Shown here: piece after piece, positions 1 to 10,900 of the stretch
How the letters are laid out: each line of letters starts with the position of its first letter
How positions within the stretch are numbered: position 1 is the first letter of the stretch
Assembly: GCA_030770535.1 (NCBI GenBank)
Contig: JASVEC010000018.1
Location: 124,001-188,000, forward strand
DNA length: 64,000 nucleotides
Origin: Batkoa obscura
Taxonomy: Eukaryota; Entomophthoromycota; Entomophthoromycetes; Entomophthorales; Batkoaceae
Direction of reading: 5' to 3'
Notes under the pieces: model-generated
What the model saw: only the letters and a program-made list of their open reading frames with translations
Database searches by the model: none
Told to the model about the DNA's origin: nothing
Made by a program: the position numbers and the translations under genes

Positions 1-401
1 GTCATCTTCTTATTTTTGGCTTGTTCTTGAGAATGATCATGAGCTGACTTCATGAGACAATTATCAACATAAAGTGGCTTTTTACCGGCTTTAGCACGCA
101 CAGCGTTAACGCGGCAAATCATTTCATTATCACCAGAAGGTGGGGAAGTTTCTTGTGGTGGTGGAGTCTGTGGTTGAGTAGTAGTTTCTTTAGGGACCTC
201 ATAAGATGGAGCTGGAGCTTCAGTGGTACATTGATTAATGTAAACAGTAGAAGCAGGTTGAGAAACAGTAACAGTTACGGTTTGAATTTGTGGCTGGTAA
301 TTACCATATTCATATTCAGGGTTTTTATTATAATGCTCACTACCAGCAACGGAAGCAATAGCAGTTAATGATAAAAAGGAATATAAACCAGAGAACTTCA
401 T
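1..401 (-). CDS. SCP/CAP (PR-1-like) secreted protein, 3' part beyond window
   Basis: Reading down from the ATG at 401, the protein opens with a hydrophobic signal peptide (MKFSGLYSFLSLTAIASVAG). A Pro/Thr/Gln-rich linker follows, then the start of an SCP/CAP domain (MICRVNAVRAKAGKKPLYVD, then LMKSAHDHSQEQA), where the reading frame leaves the window. The order and wording match the complete SCP gene at 2453-3154, so the two are paralogues. CAP proteins of fungi are secreted and several bind sterols or lipids; no substrate can be read from the sequence. The domain's catalytic-like His/Glu positions and most cysteines lie outside the window. Family call sure, role unknown. Confidence 0.85.
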   Translation of the reverse strand, partial: MKFSGLYSFLSLTAIASVAGSEHYNKNPEYEYGNYQPQIQTVTVTVSQPASTVYINQCTTEAPAPSYEVPKETTTQPQTPPPQETSPPSGDNEMICRVNAVRAKAGKKPLYVDNCLMKSAHDHSQEQAKNKKM

Positions 402-2452
402 TATATTATATATTAATTAGAGAAATATAGACAGAGAGATTATTGCTGAGGGTTAAATAAAACTAAATTTTATTAAAAAAGAAAAAAGTATCATTTATAT
501 ACCCAGTTACCATGGATATGGTACGAGAATAAAGACTGATTAAAATAGAAATTTATTTTTTAATTTCAAGAAGTACAAGTTCTTAAAATTCAATTTATTA
601 AAGAAAAATAGTTGGTAGCTTGACTGGATCAACTTCCAAATTTAGAAAAAAAGAAATTAATCTTTTATTAAAAGTGGCTTATTTAAGTCAACATAAAACA
701 ATTAATATATTACAAAATAATTTAAAGAGTGAAGGTATTATATATAATATATAAAGTTCGATCTACTTTATAGTAAACTTCTTCATTTTAATATATATAT
801 AAACATTTACACTTGAAAGGGTAATACCATTAATGCTTTAAAGTGTAGTAAAATTCAATAAAGGGAAAAGACAAAGGGAAAATTATAATAAATCCATGAA
901 CTAGGTTATAGAATATAATATAAATATTTTTAAAGTTTTTTCGAAAAGAATAAAAGGAAATTTAAGGAGTAAGTTAAGTAGAGAGAATAAAAAATTTAAT
1001 TATAAGGTAAGAGTACCCCAACTCTATGGGTTTATGTTCCATTTACTGTTTAACATAAGTTAAGTTTTGTAAGATAAAATATCACAAGTGGATGAAGAAA
1101 ATTTATTCTCCAACTTTATTTATCTTTTAAAGAATTTAATTTGAACTTTTTTTCAACTTAATTGAGAATTATGACAATATAGATACCGGTAGTTAATATT
1201 CAATGCACCATTTTTTAGATAAAAATATAGGTTTATTTATTAATTTAGTAGATATGATTTTGATATATTAAGGGTACATAGTTAATTGCATTTAAGGGTC
1301 GTCAAAATCATTCTGAAAAATAGCTAATCGTTGATAGTATGGAAACTTTGACAAGTAACTTCTCCATTAATATTTAACTCTTAAATTTCAAAAATTTAGC
1401 TCAAAAAAGAAAACGATTAATTATATAGTCTATAGCATAATAAACAACAATAAACAACAATAAAAAACATATAATTTGTTATATTTATAATATGTTGTTA
1501 AAATAATATAATAACAATAATATAATAAAATAGTAAAATAATAATATAATAAAATAGCAAAATAGTAAAATAATAAAATAAAAGCTTAATTATTTTAATA
1601 TGAAATCAGGATGCTTTTTGATAAGGAATAAAGTATATCATGCATATTTACTTCAATAAGATCTTATCAAAGAAATTCAAGTTTTTATTTTATTTATGTA
1701 AATTTAATATAAGTGATATATTTTAACTTTGTTTTCTATAAGCTAGTATTCACTAGCATTTACGTTTAAAAAATAAAACCTTTTGGCTATATGATTGGAT
1801 CTAAAATTAGCTTATATAGTTTATTTTTAAAAACAAATTAGTGATTAATAATAACATTAAGTGTTAGAAATAAACCACAAAAAAAATTCTAAGTTTTATT
1901 TTTTAGATAATATTATTAAAACATAAAATTAATAGGTTTAAAATGATGAATATTAACTTTTAGAATATGTTTTATTAAAGTATAATGACCCGTATTAATA
2001 CTTAGAACTTTATTAATATTTAGTCTAATTTAAATATTAACTGACGTTGTTGTTTCTTGGCAATGTTATTACAGCACGAGACTAAATAACCACTATGTAT
2101 TATTTGAGGCTCAATAATGTCGCTATATTAATTCTACTTTAATTATTTTTTATTATAAAAGATGAATACGGTGACTGATGGCTTTTGGGGTATTACGTGG
2201 CTAAGAAAAAGTTTGAACTCTTTATTTTTGGTTTCTTTTGTCCACGTTTTGTAGAATAAAAATGATAACTCACTAATTAAATTTTTAATAGTAAAAAACA
2301 CTTATATATGCTTTAAATATATTAAAACATCAAGAAGTATTAAAAACTGATATTAAATAATTCAATTATACAATATCAAATTATTTATTTAAATTAAAAA
2401 TTAAGTATTAAGCACGGCTATTATAATTTTAAAACATAAATAAACACTTAAA
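402..2452. other. AT-rich intergenic spacer
   Basis: No supportable gene. The stretch at about 1435-1585 is low-complexity AAT/AATA-type sequence. The first few hundred bases must hold the promoter of the SCP gene that starts at 401; nothing more specific can be assigned. Confidence 0.6.
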
Positions 2453-3154
2453 TTAACATTGAATTGTATTTGCTTGGTCACATTGAGGTCCATTGGCAAA
2501 ATCTTGAGTCCAATATAAGTCTTGTTCACCCCAACCAAAGCAGTTATAATCTCCAATCATATTCTGATAATGACCAGGTGAATTTTTCCAAGCTTGAACA
2601 ACAGCAGTAACATCTTGTTGATTCCAAGCTACATTTTCAGAGGCACCACTACATTGGAAGCCAGCAGCTTCAATACGATCAAAGAAATTGGCAATCTTAG
2701 TACCAGTATGAGTCATTTGTTTATGTGTTGCCTGATCTTCAGAATGTAATTGAGCAGCATTCATTAATCTTGAGTCCATTTGTAACGGTTTTTTCCCTAC
2801 TTGCGCGCGAATAGCATTCACTTGACAGAGCATTTGTTTATTTCTATCACCATTATTGTTACTTGGTGGTGTACTTGGATTATTTGGTTGAGTAGGGGAT
2901 GGTTTTGGTCCATTGGTGGGTTGTGTGTTTGTAGGCCTTGGTCTTGGTCTTGGTCGTTGCTTAATGATGGTATATTTACCTGTATTAATATTCATGGGAA
3001 TATCAGCATTAAAATCAATTAATGGGAGGTTAGAATTTGAACTATCGGAGCTATAAGTTGGGTTCGAGTTACCAGTACTATAACTTGGGTTATAAACAGC
3101 AGAGGCATGGACAGATAAAGAGAAAAGGAAGTTAATGAGTAAGGTGGATTTCAT
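2453..3154 (-). CDS. SCP/CAP (PR-1-like) secreted protein, complete
   Basis: Single-exon gene of 233 residues. It has a signal peptide (MKSTLLINFLFSLSVHASA), a low-complexity Ser/Asn/Thr/Pro linker with an RPRPRPRP stretch near residue 70, and a C-terminal SCP/CAP domain from about residue 107. The domain shows LCQVNAIRAQVGKKPLQMD, the QLHSEDQA helix, the SENVAW motif and a GHYQNM motif with WTQDFANGPQC at the end, which are the usual CAP signatures. It is a paralogue of the truncated gene at 1-401, in the same orientation, so this is a spread-out tandem pair. Expected to be secreted or wall-associated; CAP proteins elsewhere bind sterols or fatty acids, but the ligand here is not known. Confidence 0.9.
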   Translation of the reverse strand: MKSTLLINFLFSLSVHASAVYNPSYSTGNSNPTYSSDSSNSNLPLIDFNADIPMNINTGKYTIIKQRPRPRPRPTNTQPTNGPKPSPTQPNNPSTPPSNNNGDRNKQMLCQVNAIRAQVGKKPLQMDSRLMNAAQLHSEDQATHKQMTHTGTKIANFFDRIEAAGFQCSGASENVAWNQQDVTAVVQAWKNSPGHYQNMIGDYNCFGWGEQDLYWTQDFANGPQCDQANTIQC

Positions 3155-4419
3155 TTTGAAAGGCTATTGTTATTATTTACTATCAAAGTAATATTTTGCT
3201 TTGATTTTATTGAATATATACTATCTATTTATACTACTATTTTATACATATTTTCTATCTCCCTATTCATCAAATTGATTTGGGTATTTTTTTTCGTTAT
3301 AAAATAAAAAAGGAGATGTGGGGTATAAAGTAAAATGTTAATAGAAATAGCGTGATATGTTTTAAACAATTAATCAATGAAATTGTTGATTAATGGTAGT
3401 GTATAGCATTTATAAAATATAAAAAATATTATGTATATTTTATTTATTTACTTATTTATTTTTATGTCATATAGAAAACTATATCAGATACGATTAATCA
3501 AATAAATTGACAAAAGATGTCAAGAATATAATATTTTTTAGTTTAGTTTAATTAATTATTTAATTAACTAATATATTTACTACCATGGGGTAAAATATAC
3601 TTTTTACTATTGCAATGATTTAAACATTTATATTAAATTATAACATACAATATCATTAAGTAATCAAAAATGAGGCAAAATTTTAACTGATTTATTTTTA
3701 AAATTTTGGATATATTCCGTTTAATTTATGTTAGTTTAACGACTATTAAATTAACAACTAAAAAATAAAGGTGTACAATTAGATAATATAAAATATCTAA
3801 TAGTATCCTTAATAAACTATTTTTAAAAATACATTTCTATTTAATTTCAATTTTTTATAAAATTATAGGATCAAAATACTCAGAACTAGAACTGATTGTA
3901 TTTAGATACTTTCATTATTTTTTAATTTGCTATGAGTTCCTTTTGTAATGAATTAATGGGTTATATACACTAATTTATTTAATAAATTCACTATAAAAGA
4001 AATTAATGACAAACTAAAAAGAATTAGAGGTATCTAAATGTAATCGATCCTAGAATTTAAAAAATTGTTTCAGCTCTTTCACTATAATATAACAAATTGA
4101 AATTCATGTATTAAAAAAATTGTATCTCTTTTGCAGTATTACTACCTATCAACCATAATAAATGCTCAATCTTTTGAATTAATTGCTTATAGCATGGATC
4201 TGAATAGACGCATAATTGTAACCAATCAGGAAGCTTACTCAAGATATTATTAGTATTGATAATTTGGGCAAATCCTTAATTTATCATAGTTATCCACTTT
4301 ACCAAATATACCTTATTTAATGATAATAATGAATAAACTAAGGGGGTGGTAGAACCTATTAGTTAGAGCAATAAAACATATGATACTATATAAAAAACCT
4401 TTTTTAAAATAGTTTAATA
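3155..4419. other. AT-rich intergenic spacer
   Basis: No supportable gene. Short open frames here are chance frames in AT-rich DNA. Confidence 0.55.
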
Positions 4420-5042
4420 ATGAGAAAAAAATCAGATGAAGACAATATACTTTTAGTTTTAAAAACCCTTGAAGAAGATGAAAACTCAAGTGTTCAACGA
4501 GCAGAAGGAATATATAATGTAAGTAAGTCTGCATTACTTTGACAAAAGAACGGTGTAAGAGCACGAAAACATGTTGAATCAATTGCCAAAAGGTTAACTA
4601 TACTACAAGAAGATGTTATTATTGAGTATATAATCGATTTATGTAATCGGAAAGTGACACCTAGATCGGATGATACAATAAAGATGGCTAATGGATTACT
4701 TAGATTGTGTGGAGGAAAGCCAGTGGACAAAAATTGGGTTTGGTTGTTTGTAAAAAGGCAATCAAAGTTACATGCTTTTTAAAAGAAGACAGAAAAATAA
4801 AAACAAATCAGCACAAATAAATATTTTGTTTGTTTGGATATCAAAATCAGCAGAAACTAAATAAAATAACAGAACAAACTAATTTTATGAAACATTAGGT
4901 TAAAAACTATTATATTGAATCGCCCACATTATTAAATAAAGCTATTGAGTTATCTGAAGATAGTAATGAAAGAGCTTTACACCAAAACATTCTTCTTCAA
5001 TTGAGGATTGAGGAACTTGAGAAGTCTAATAAAAAATGTTAA
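4420..5042 (+). pseudogene. Internally deleted pogo/Fot1-like (Tc1/mariner superfamily) transposase
   Basis: From the ATG at 4420 the frame reads MRKKSDEDNILLVLKTLEED, then QRAEGIYNVSKSALL, an in-frame TGA at 4540, and continues as RLTILQEDVIIEYIIDLCNR and ANGLLRLCGGKPVDKNWVW up to a stop at 4780. This is the two-part helix-turn-helix (psq plus Tc5/CENP-B type) of fungal pogo transposases. The catalytic DDE core is absent. A second piece at about 4906-5042 (TLLNKAIELSEDSNERALHQ, then LLQLRIEELEKSNKK) looks like the C-terminal coiled region. So both ends remain and the middle is deleted. It cannot make active transposase. Terminal repeats were not resolved. Confidence 0.8.
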
Positions 5043-5711
5043 TCAAGGTGGAGTACATGCTATTGAGTGCACTTGAGGAACTTTATGGTGTCTTGAGGAA
5101 ATTTGATAGCAAAAAAGGATGTAAGAAATGAACGGATATGATTGATGAAAGTATGAAGATGTTGTGTACAAGAATATAAAGACAGATATTCAATGAAATT
5201 TTAACTGTCTTTTTATTTTGAAATAAAATTATACTAATTAAAGTTGTTATTTTAAAAAATTAACAATGTTAGCTTTTTATCATTTACTTATCAAGTATAT
5301 CAAATTGTAGAATTATAAAAAACTATCAAAATAAGTCCTAGATTTAATTAGCACTAGTTTAATACAGCTTTATACATTGTAAAAGATATAACTTAATAAA
5401 ATGTAATTTTATTTTACTCAAAAAAATTTTAACTATGGCTATTCAAGCAATAAAATAGAATATAATTAGTAATAAACAAAATACAAATTATAAGTACGTC
5501 TTTGTATTTTATATACAAAAATACTTTATTTATTTACTATTATAAAATTAACTTGATGCATCATATTCAATACAAAAGTTAAATAAATTAAATAACATAA
5601 TAACATTAGATATAAACTAAACTTAACCAATAAAACAATTCAAAGAATCAGCTTATTTCTATGGCAATAAATTTCTAGTCACAATCTAAAGCTTTTTAAT
5701 CAACAGAAGAA
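5043..5711. other. AT-rich intergenic spacer
   Basis: Nothing recognisable beyond the upstream region of the next gene. No open frame with protein-like content. Confidence 0.5.
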
Positions 5712-6559
5712 ATGAATATTAAAGTAACTACTCAAATATATGAAGCATGTAATCAGGTGTTACAAGTATCAACAGTAGATAATAATTTAAAGAAAAAAAT
5801 TGAATCAAAATTAAAACCAAATAATAACAATAATAATAATACTAATAACGAAGAAGAGGACTTAAACATATCAATGGAATTATTGATTCAAATATCCCAA
5901 TTTCTGCTAGCGATAGAAAGAAAGGATGGTAAGGATGTTAGTAAGTTGATTTAAGGATGATGTATTGAGAACTAATATATTAATTATTTTAATTTAGCAA
6001 AAAGTAAATATTGGGTACATGAGTTAGTGAGTGGAAGTTCCATTTATTTTAATAAACCAAAAACAGCTAAAAGAGTAAATTTAATATCCTTTTCATTATA
6101 GCCTCTTTTTAACATGTTCCTTTTTAGGATGAACAGCTTGACCAAAGATTACAGGAAATAAATACTGATAATGAAAATCAAGCATATTATCGCATGGTTA
6201 CAAATGTTGATCCAACATTTCGTTTTCAAAATGATAGAGATAATGATAATCATCATCCACTACCTACCTTATCTGAAAATATCAAAGAAACCAATCAACA
6301 ATTAACTGCTATTGTTAACATAGCTTTAACTATAGTGGCGGTGTTTGTTGCTGTTTATTGGGTATCGTATACATTCTCAAGTGATATTAGTTTGGTAAGT
6401 GTATTTTTTATTAGGATATTTTAATATTGATATTAATGTTTTTTACCATCATAGAGAGTTTTACTGTCTTTTTTTGCTTCTTTAATTGTCGGAGTAGCAG
6501 AAGCATTTTTATATATTCGATATCTTAATAATCAAAGTAATCAATTAAGACCATTATAA
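5712..6559 (+). CDS. VMA12: V-ATPase assembly factor Vma12/TMEM199-like
   Basis: Four exons (5712-5928, 5998-6074, 6128-6394, 6455-6559) add up to 222 codons, 221 residues. The middle carries an Asn run, then the family core: an acidic/basic stretch DEQLDQRLQEINTDNENQAY, YRMVTNV, a conserved GLN-rich turn, and two C-terminal membrane segments (IVNIALTIVAVFVAVYWVSY and VLLSFFASLIVGVAEAFLYI). This matches the ER-resident assembly factor that helps build the Vo sector of the vacuolar ATPase with Vma21 and Vma22. The start is the first ATG in an otherwise open frame. Splice junctions keep frame exactly. The N-terminal half is poorly conserved, so the call rests on the C-terminal half. Confidence 0.8.
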
Positions 6560-6684
6560 AAACTCAATAAAAAATGGTTTATTATTTAGAATCCATTTGC
6601 ATTTATTTATTAGAATTAAATATGTATATAATATTTATTGATCAATAACAGACAACTAAAAAATAGATAACATATTAATAAATA

Positions 6685-7625
6685 TCATAGCATAAAATAG
6701 AATAATAAACTTACATAATTTGATGGTGCCATCCCAATTTCATTATTAATCTTTAATACTTTCCACCAATTCCCTTGTTGATTTAAAATTTCCATAACTT
6801 CATTTTTACTAAAAGAAACTTCTTCTTTGGATTGGGCTTGATAAGAGAAATTAGCTCTTGCTCTAACATAACTGTCTGATCCACTTAAAGTGCCATTTAA
6901 TTGACTTGAGTAAGCTGCATTATTTAATCCACTACTGAATTGGGCGGGATCAAAGTCATCATCTTCGTAACTGATATTGTTGATGGAGTTGGATACGGGA
7001 CTTGTTGCTCCACTAAAGAAATAATCGGATTGACCACTAAGGTAATAGGATAAGGTACCTGGATTGCTGGAAACTAAAAGAAGCCAGAAGGACTAAGAAA
7101 TAGGATCAATAAAATAGAATACATAGAAATGAAACTAGATTACTAGAACAATGATTTGAATTACAGAACCAATCAATACCATGGCTAATAATTTATCATT
7201 TTCAACATTACCAATACCTTCAATACGAATATGATTGCCTAATAACATAATAGCTAAACTTTGTAAAAAGACTAACTATTCAATCAAAAATCATATTAGT
7301 AATTTGATAAACAGGTTGTAGCTTTTAGTTGATAAGCATTGTATTGAAATTCACTTACTTGGGATTTATAATCTTGAATCTGCCTTGATCTCACCACATA
7401 AATAGTAAATATAAAGGTAATTAAAGATAGAAATAAATAGATCCATGAGAAATTAAATAGCTTCAGAAAGCCAGACCCAATGATGGATAAGACCCAACCA
7501 GACTATAAATTTAAGATTAGTACATTTTAGGTTCTGATAATTTAAGGGTCATTGAACCTTACTGCTAAAAAAAAAGACGATAATAACCAAAGGGTATCTG
7601 CAAAAGATACAAAACTCAATTTCAT
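6685..7625 (-). CDS. SHO1: Sho1-like osmosensor, four membrane segments plus SH3
   Basis: Read from the ATG at 7625, four exons give four membrane segments (around FADTLWLLSSFFLASGWVLS, WIYLFLSLITFIFTIYVV, LQSLAIMLLG and AMVLIGSVIQIIVLSFWLLL). A Ser/Asn-rich cytosolic linker and a C-terminal SH3 domain follow (VRARANFSYQAQSKEEVSFS ... GNWWKVL ... GMAPSNYV). This is the layout of Sho1, the plasma-membrane osmosensor whose SH3 recruits the MAPKK Pbs2 in the HOG pathway. The fourth-exon acceptor is the upstream TTTCTTAG; the downstream one breaks the frame. The last codons (SLLFYFML) after the SH3 run to a TGA at 6685, or a donor GTAAGT inside the last Val codon could add a small exon. Confidence 0.88.
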
Positions 7626-7905
7626 TGTTTTTTGTTTTATTATTGATTATTAAAGATTATTATTTAATTAAATTAATTAAAAGTAAATATTCGCATTTTT
7701 AAAACTCAAATTATTGTTGTTCCTATATTTGTTCTTTTAATTCTAATTAATTAATTCACATTTTCATTATTTCTATACAAAGTTACTAAATTAATTCAAT
7801 TTATTCTTAAATTTGAAATCTCATATTTCTAGCCCTATTCATATAAACAATAAAACAATAAAAATTTGTCCAACATGTAAAAATAAATTATTCAACTTTT
7901 TATTT

Positions 7906-7907
<2 letters not shown>

Positions 7908-7954
<47 letters not shown>

Positions 7955-7968
7955 TAATAATAATAACG
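7908..7968 (+). repeat. (AAT)n microsatellite
   Basis: About 20 tandem AAT units with one interruption, lying between the divergently read... same-strand SHO1 start and the remodeller's 3' end. The 7626-7985 gap holds this tract and otherwise only AT-rich flank. Confidence 0.9.
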
Positions 7969-7985
7969 ATAAAACATAAACTAGA

Positions 7986-10900
7986 TTAATCATCTTCCGT
8001 TAAATCAATAACTTTGCTCTTTTGAAAATCCGGTTTTAGAGCTTCTTTTCGATTCCTACTATTATCACTTCCTTCCTTTACTATCAATTCTTTATTTGTA
8101 TTTTCAATACTCTCTTTTTTGGGCAAAGTGACTGTAATACCCTCTACTTTACCGTTATCAATAGCGCTAGTGTTTTGCACTTGATTGTCTGATGGGATAA
8201 TAATCTTCTGATTACTATGATCCCTACTGTTCTCCATACAACTTTGTTGTAACTCAGTAGCAACGCTATCATTTTCATTACCACTGTTATGAATGTCACT
8301 ATTACTTCCTGTGGCTTGTTGTTGTGGAGCAGCAATAGAAATATTTTTACCAATATGATTTATGATATTATTGTTATCATTAGCTGTATTGACTTGTTCT
8401 GATGGGGGAATTGTAGAATGATTTTGAGGGCCATTGGTGCTATTAATAGTAGCTTTTTGTGAGGAAGTAACCAAAGGTGCAGAATTTGTAGCATTTTGGT
8501 GGTCATTGATAGCACTATTATTTACAGCAGTTTGGTGTGACAAAGCAGCTGCAGGGTTGGGATCAATAAACATAATATCAGGGTTATTAATAATACTATC
8601 AATGGAAGCTTGGTTTGGTGGAGTTATAAAATTACTTGTACGATTTTGATTGCTTATAGTATTTGATTGTGATAAAGCAAGGTTAGCATTAAAATTTTGC
8701 ACTTGAGCTCCTATTAGCCGATGAGGTTGAGTAATCATAGACACTTGACGTTCTTGAGCATGAGGCTCAGCCTGTTGTTGAACCAATGGTGGAGTTATTA
8801 CGTTGGATACTTTATTAAATATATACGATGTTAATGTTTAACTATCAATGATACAAATAATAATTACCTGGGGCCCTATGTTTTTCTGCGTAGTGTTTTA
8901 CAAGATTTTTAATATGGTTGATCTCTGCAGCACCATTGGGATGAGGAGCAAGAGGAATATGTCTTGGATTCGTCTGTTGTGTAGAGTAAAGATTTTGATT
9001 ATTAGGATCAATTGGCCTATTTACAGAAACATTTTGGTACATAGGTTGCAAATTTTGAAAGTTCTGAATATTAATAACAGGGGATAGTTTCGTTGATAAT
9101 CCCTTATTTTCCTTAACATACATTATTTTTCGATAATTTGTAACAATAAAATCTACTTGTTGAGGCGTAAGAGATATAGGATGTTTGAATAAGCGCCCAT
9201 CGCTTATTCTTGAAACAACGTATTGGTCTTCAGCAGTGACTGGCCTATTTGAAGGTGATGTAAAGTTTATCTTATGTGGAGGTGGATGACTAAAAGCCTG
9301 CTGAGTTGGTGGATACACAGGTTGTTGCGGCATAAGTTGCTGAGGCGGATATTGTTGAGGCGCAGTTCCTTGAGAAGAGGTCCTTATATGTTGAATAAGG
9401 ACTGGATGAGGATGATTCGGCATATGATTAAATATCATAGGATTCCCTGCTAGTCGTGGATCATTAGGGAGCATGTTTAGAGGAGTTATAGGACCATGAA
9501 TAGAACTTTGTCGTTGTCGTATATGTTGAGAATGTTGATATATGCTTTGATTTGATACAAATGCATTGACCTGATTTGTTTGTTCTCGTTTCTTAAAGTA
9601 GTCTGTATCATTGCCAAAATTAACGGAAACCGGGCTTTGTACGACTGTGTTATTAGGAGCTAGGTTATTTTGAATATGAATATTCTGTGGCCTTCTAGAA
9701 TTTTGATTTTGCATAACTCGTGGTCCGGGAGATTGGATGTTTGGTCTCATATTAACCATATTTTGTGATATCATGTTTGGATGTGTACCATGCCTATGTT
9801 GTGGCCACATGTTTTGTATATTAGGCATACGTTGTGGTTTCATATTGCTTGGATTATTATGAGTAGCTTGTAGTGTAATAGATTGAATAGTTGGTTGTAT
9901 GTTAGACATATTTTTAGCATTACTACTTGAGCCATTTGTACCATCAGATAAGTTAACGTCATTTGATTCTTTTTTTAAAGGTAAATGATTCGAACTTGAC
10001 ATCTGAGAACCTTGAGCATGTGAACTTAATACGCTTGGTGCGATTATAGATAGCTGTCGGTTATTATTGGTAGTACTATGATTTGTATTAGGCGCTTCAG
10101 TAGGGCGTGTTTGAATATAATTGTTGATTTCGGGTATACTTTGATTTAAAGCTTGATTGTTTCCTTGGTACCCATTGTTATCGAGAAATATGGTGGCATT
10201 TGAAACTCTATATGAGTTGTTTGGTGTACTATCCACAACGTTCGCAGTTTTTGTGCCTGGGATCATATTTTTATTCACAGGATTTTTCTCATAGTTTGTG
10301 TCAGCACCAGTCAAATGTGCCAGTGGGAATTTTGCTTCTTTGAGTTCACGGGAAAGTTCTGGACCATCATAAGGTTTTAAGTGTCTCTGTAAAAAGTCCC
10401 ATTGTAAAAACACATCATATTTTGGATCCTTTTCTAAAATTCCTGGATTTATTTCTTTTGTGGCAATTAATTCCAAAACTTCAAAATTATATTTATATAG
10501 TGGGCATTGTGTTTTATGGTGCAACTTGCACATAAAGCACGAATAGCTAGCGTATAATCTCGGTATTATCCATGGATTTGCTTTCAATACTTCTAGCTGT
10601 CCAAATACCTCTGACTTTGCTTTAAAAATACTACTCAGTGTAGTGTAATCTGCGTCATGAGCATTAGTTCCAAAAAATTTAGAAGGGAATTCAGCTTCTT
10701 TAGCTAAATTTTTTACTCTATTAAAACAAGGAAATGGCTTAGAGTAACTGTGGTTGATATTTCTATGTTGGTATGCGCTATCAATTAATTTATAATTAAC
10801 TTTCTTATCACGTGATATCTCTCTGATAGTAGTTGTATTATCAACTTCAATAACTGCTTCGGGTTCAGGTTCAGATTCAGGTTGGTCATCGCTTTGATAA

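Noticed and set aside
153-368. 71-codon + strand frame
   Set aside because: Antisense shadow of the SCP gene.
4540-4542. In-frame TGA as a sign of an altered genetic code
   Set aside because: PUS1, SHO1, DDX41 and the VTS1 splice form end at TGA, and conserved genes contain no internal TGA, so the code looks standard.
7908-7968. Regular repeats resembling an array
   Set aside because: Plain trinucleotide microsatellite with no spacers, not CRISPR; none was found in the window.
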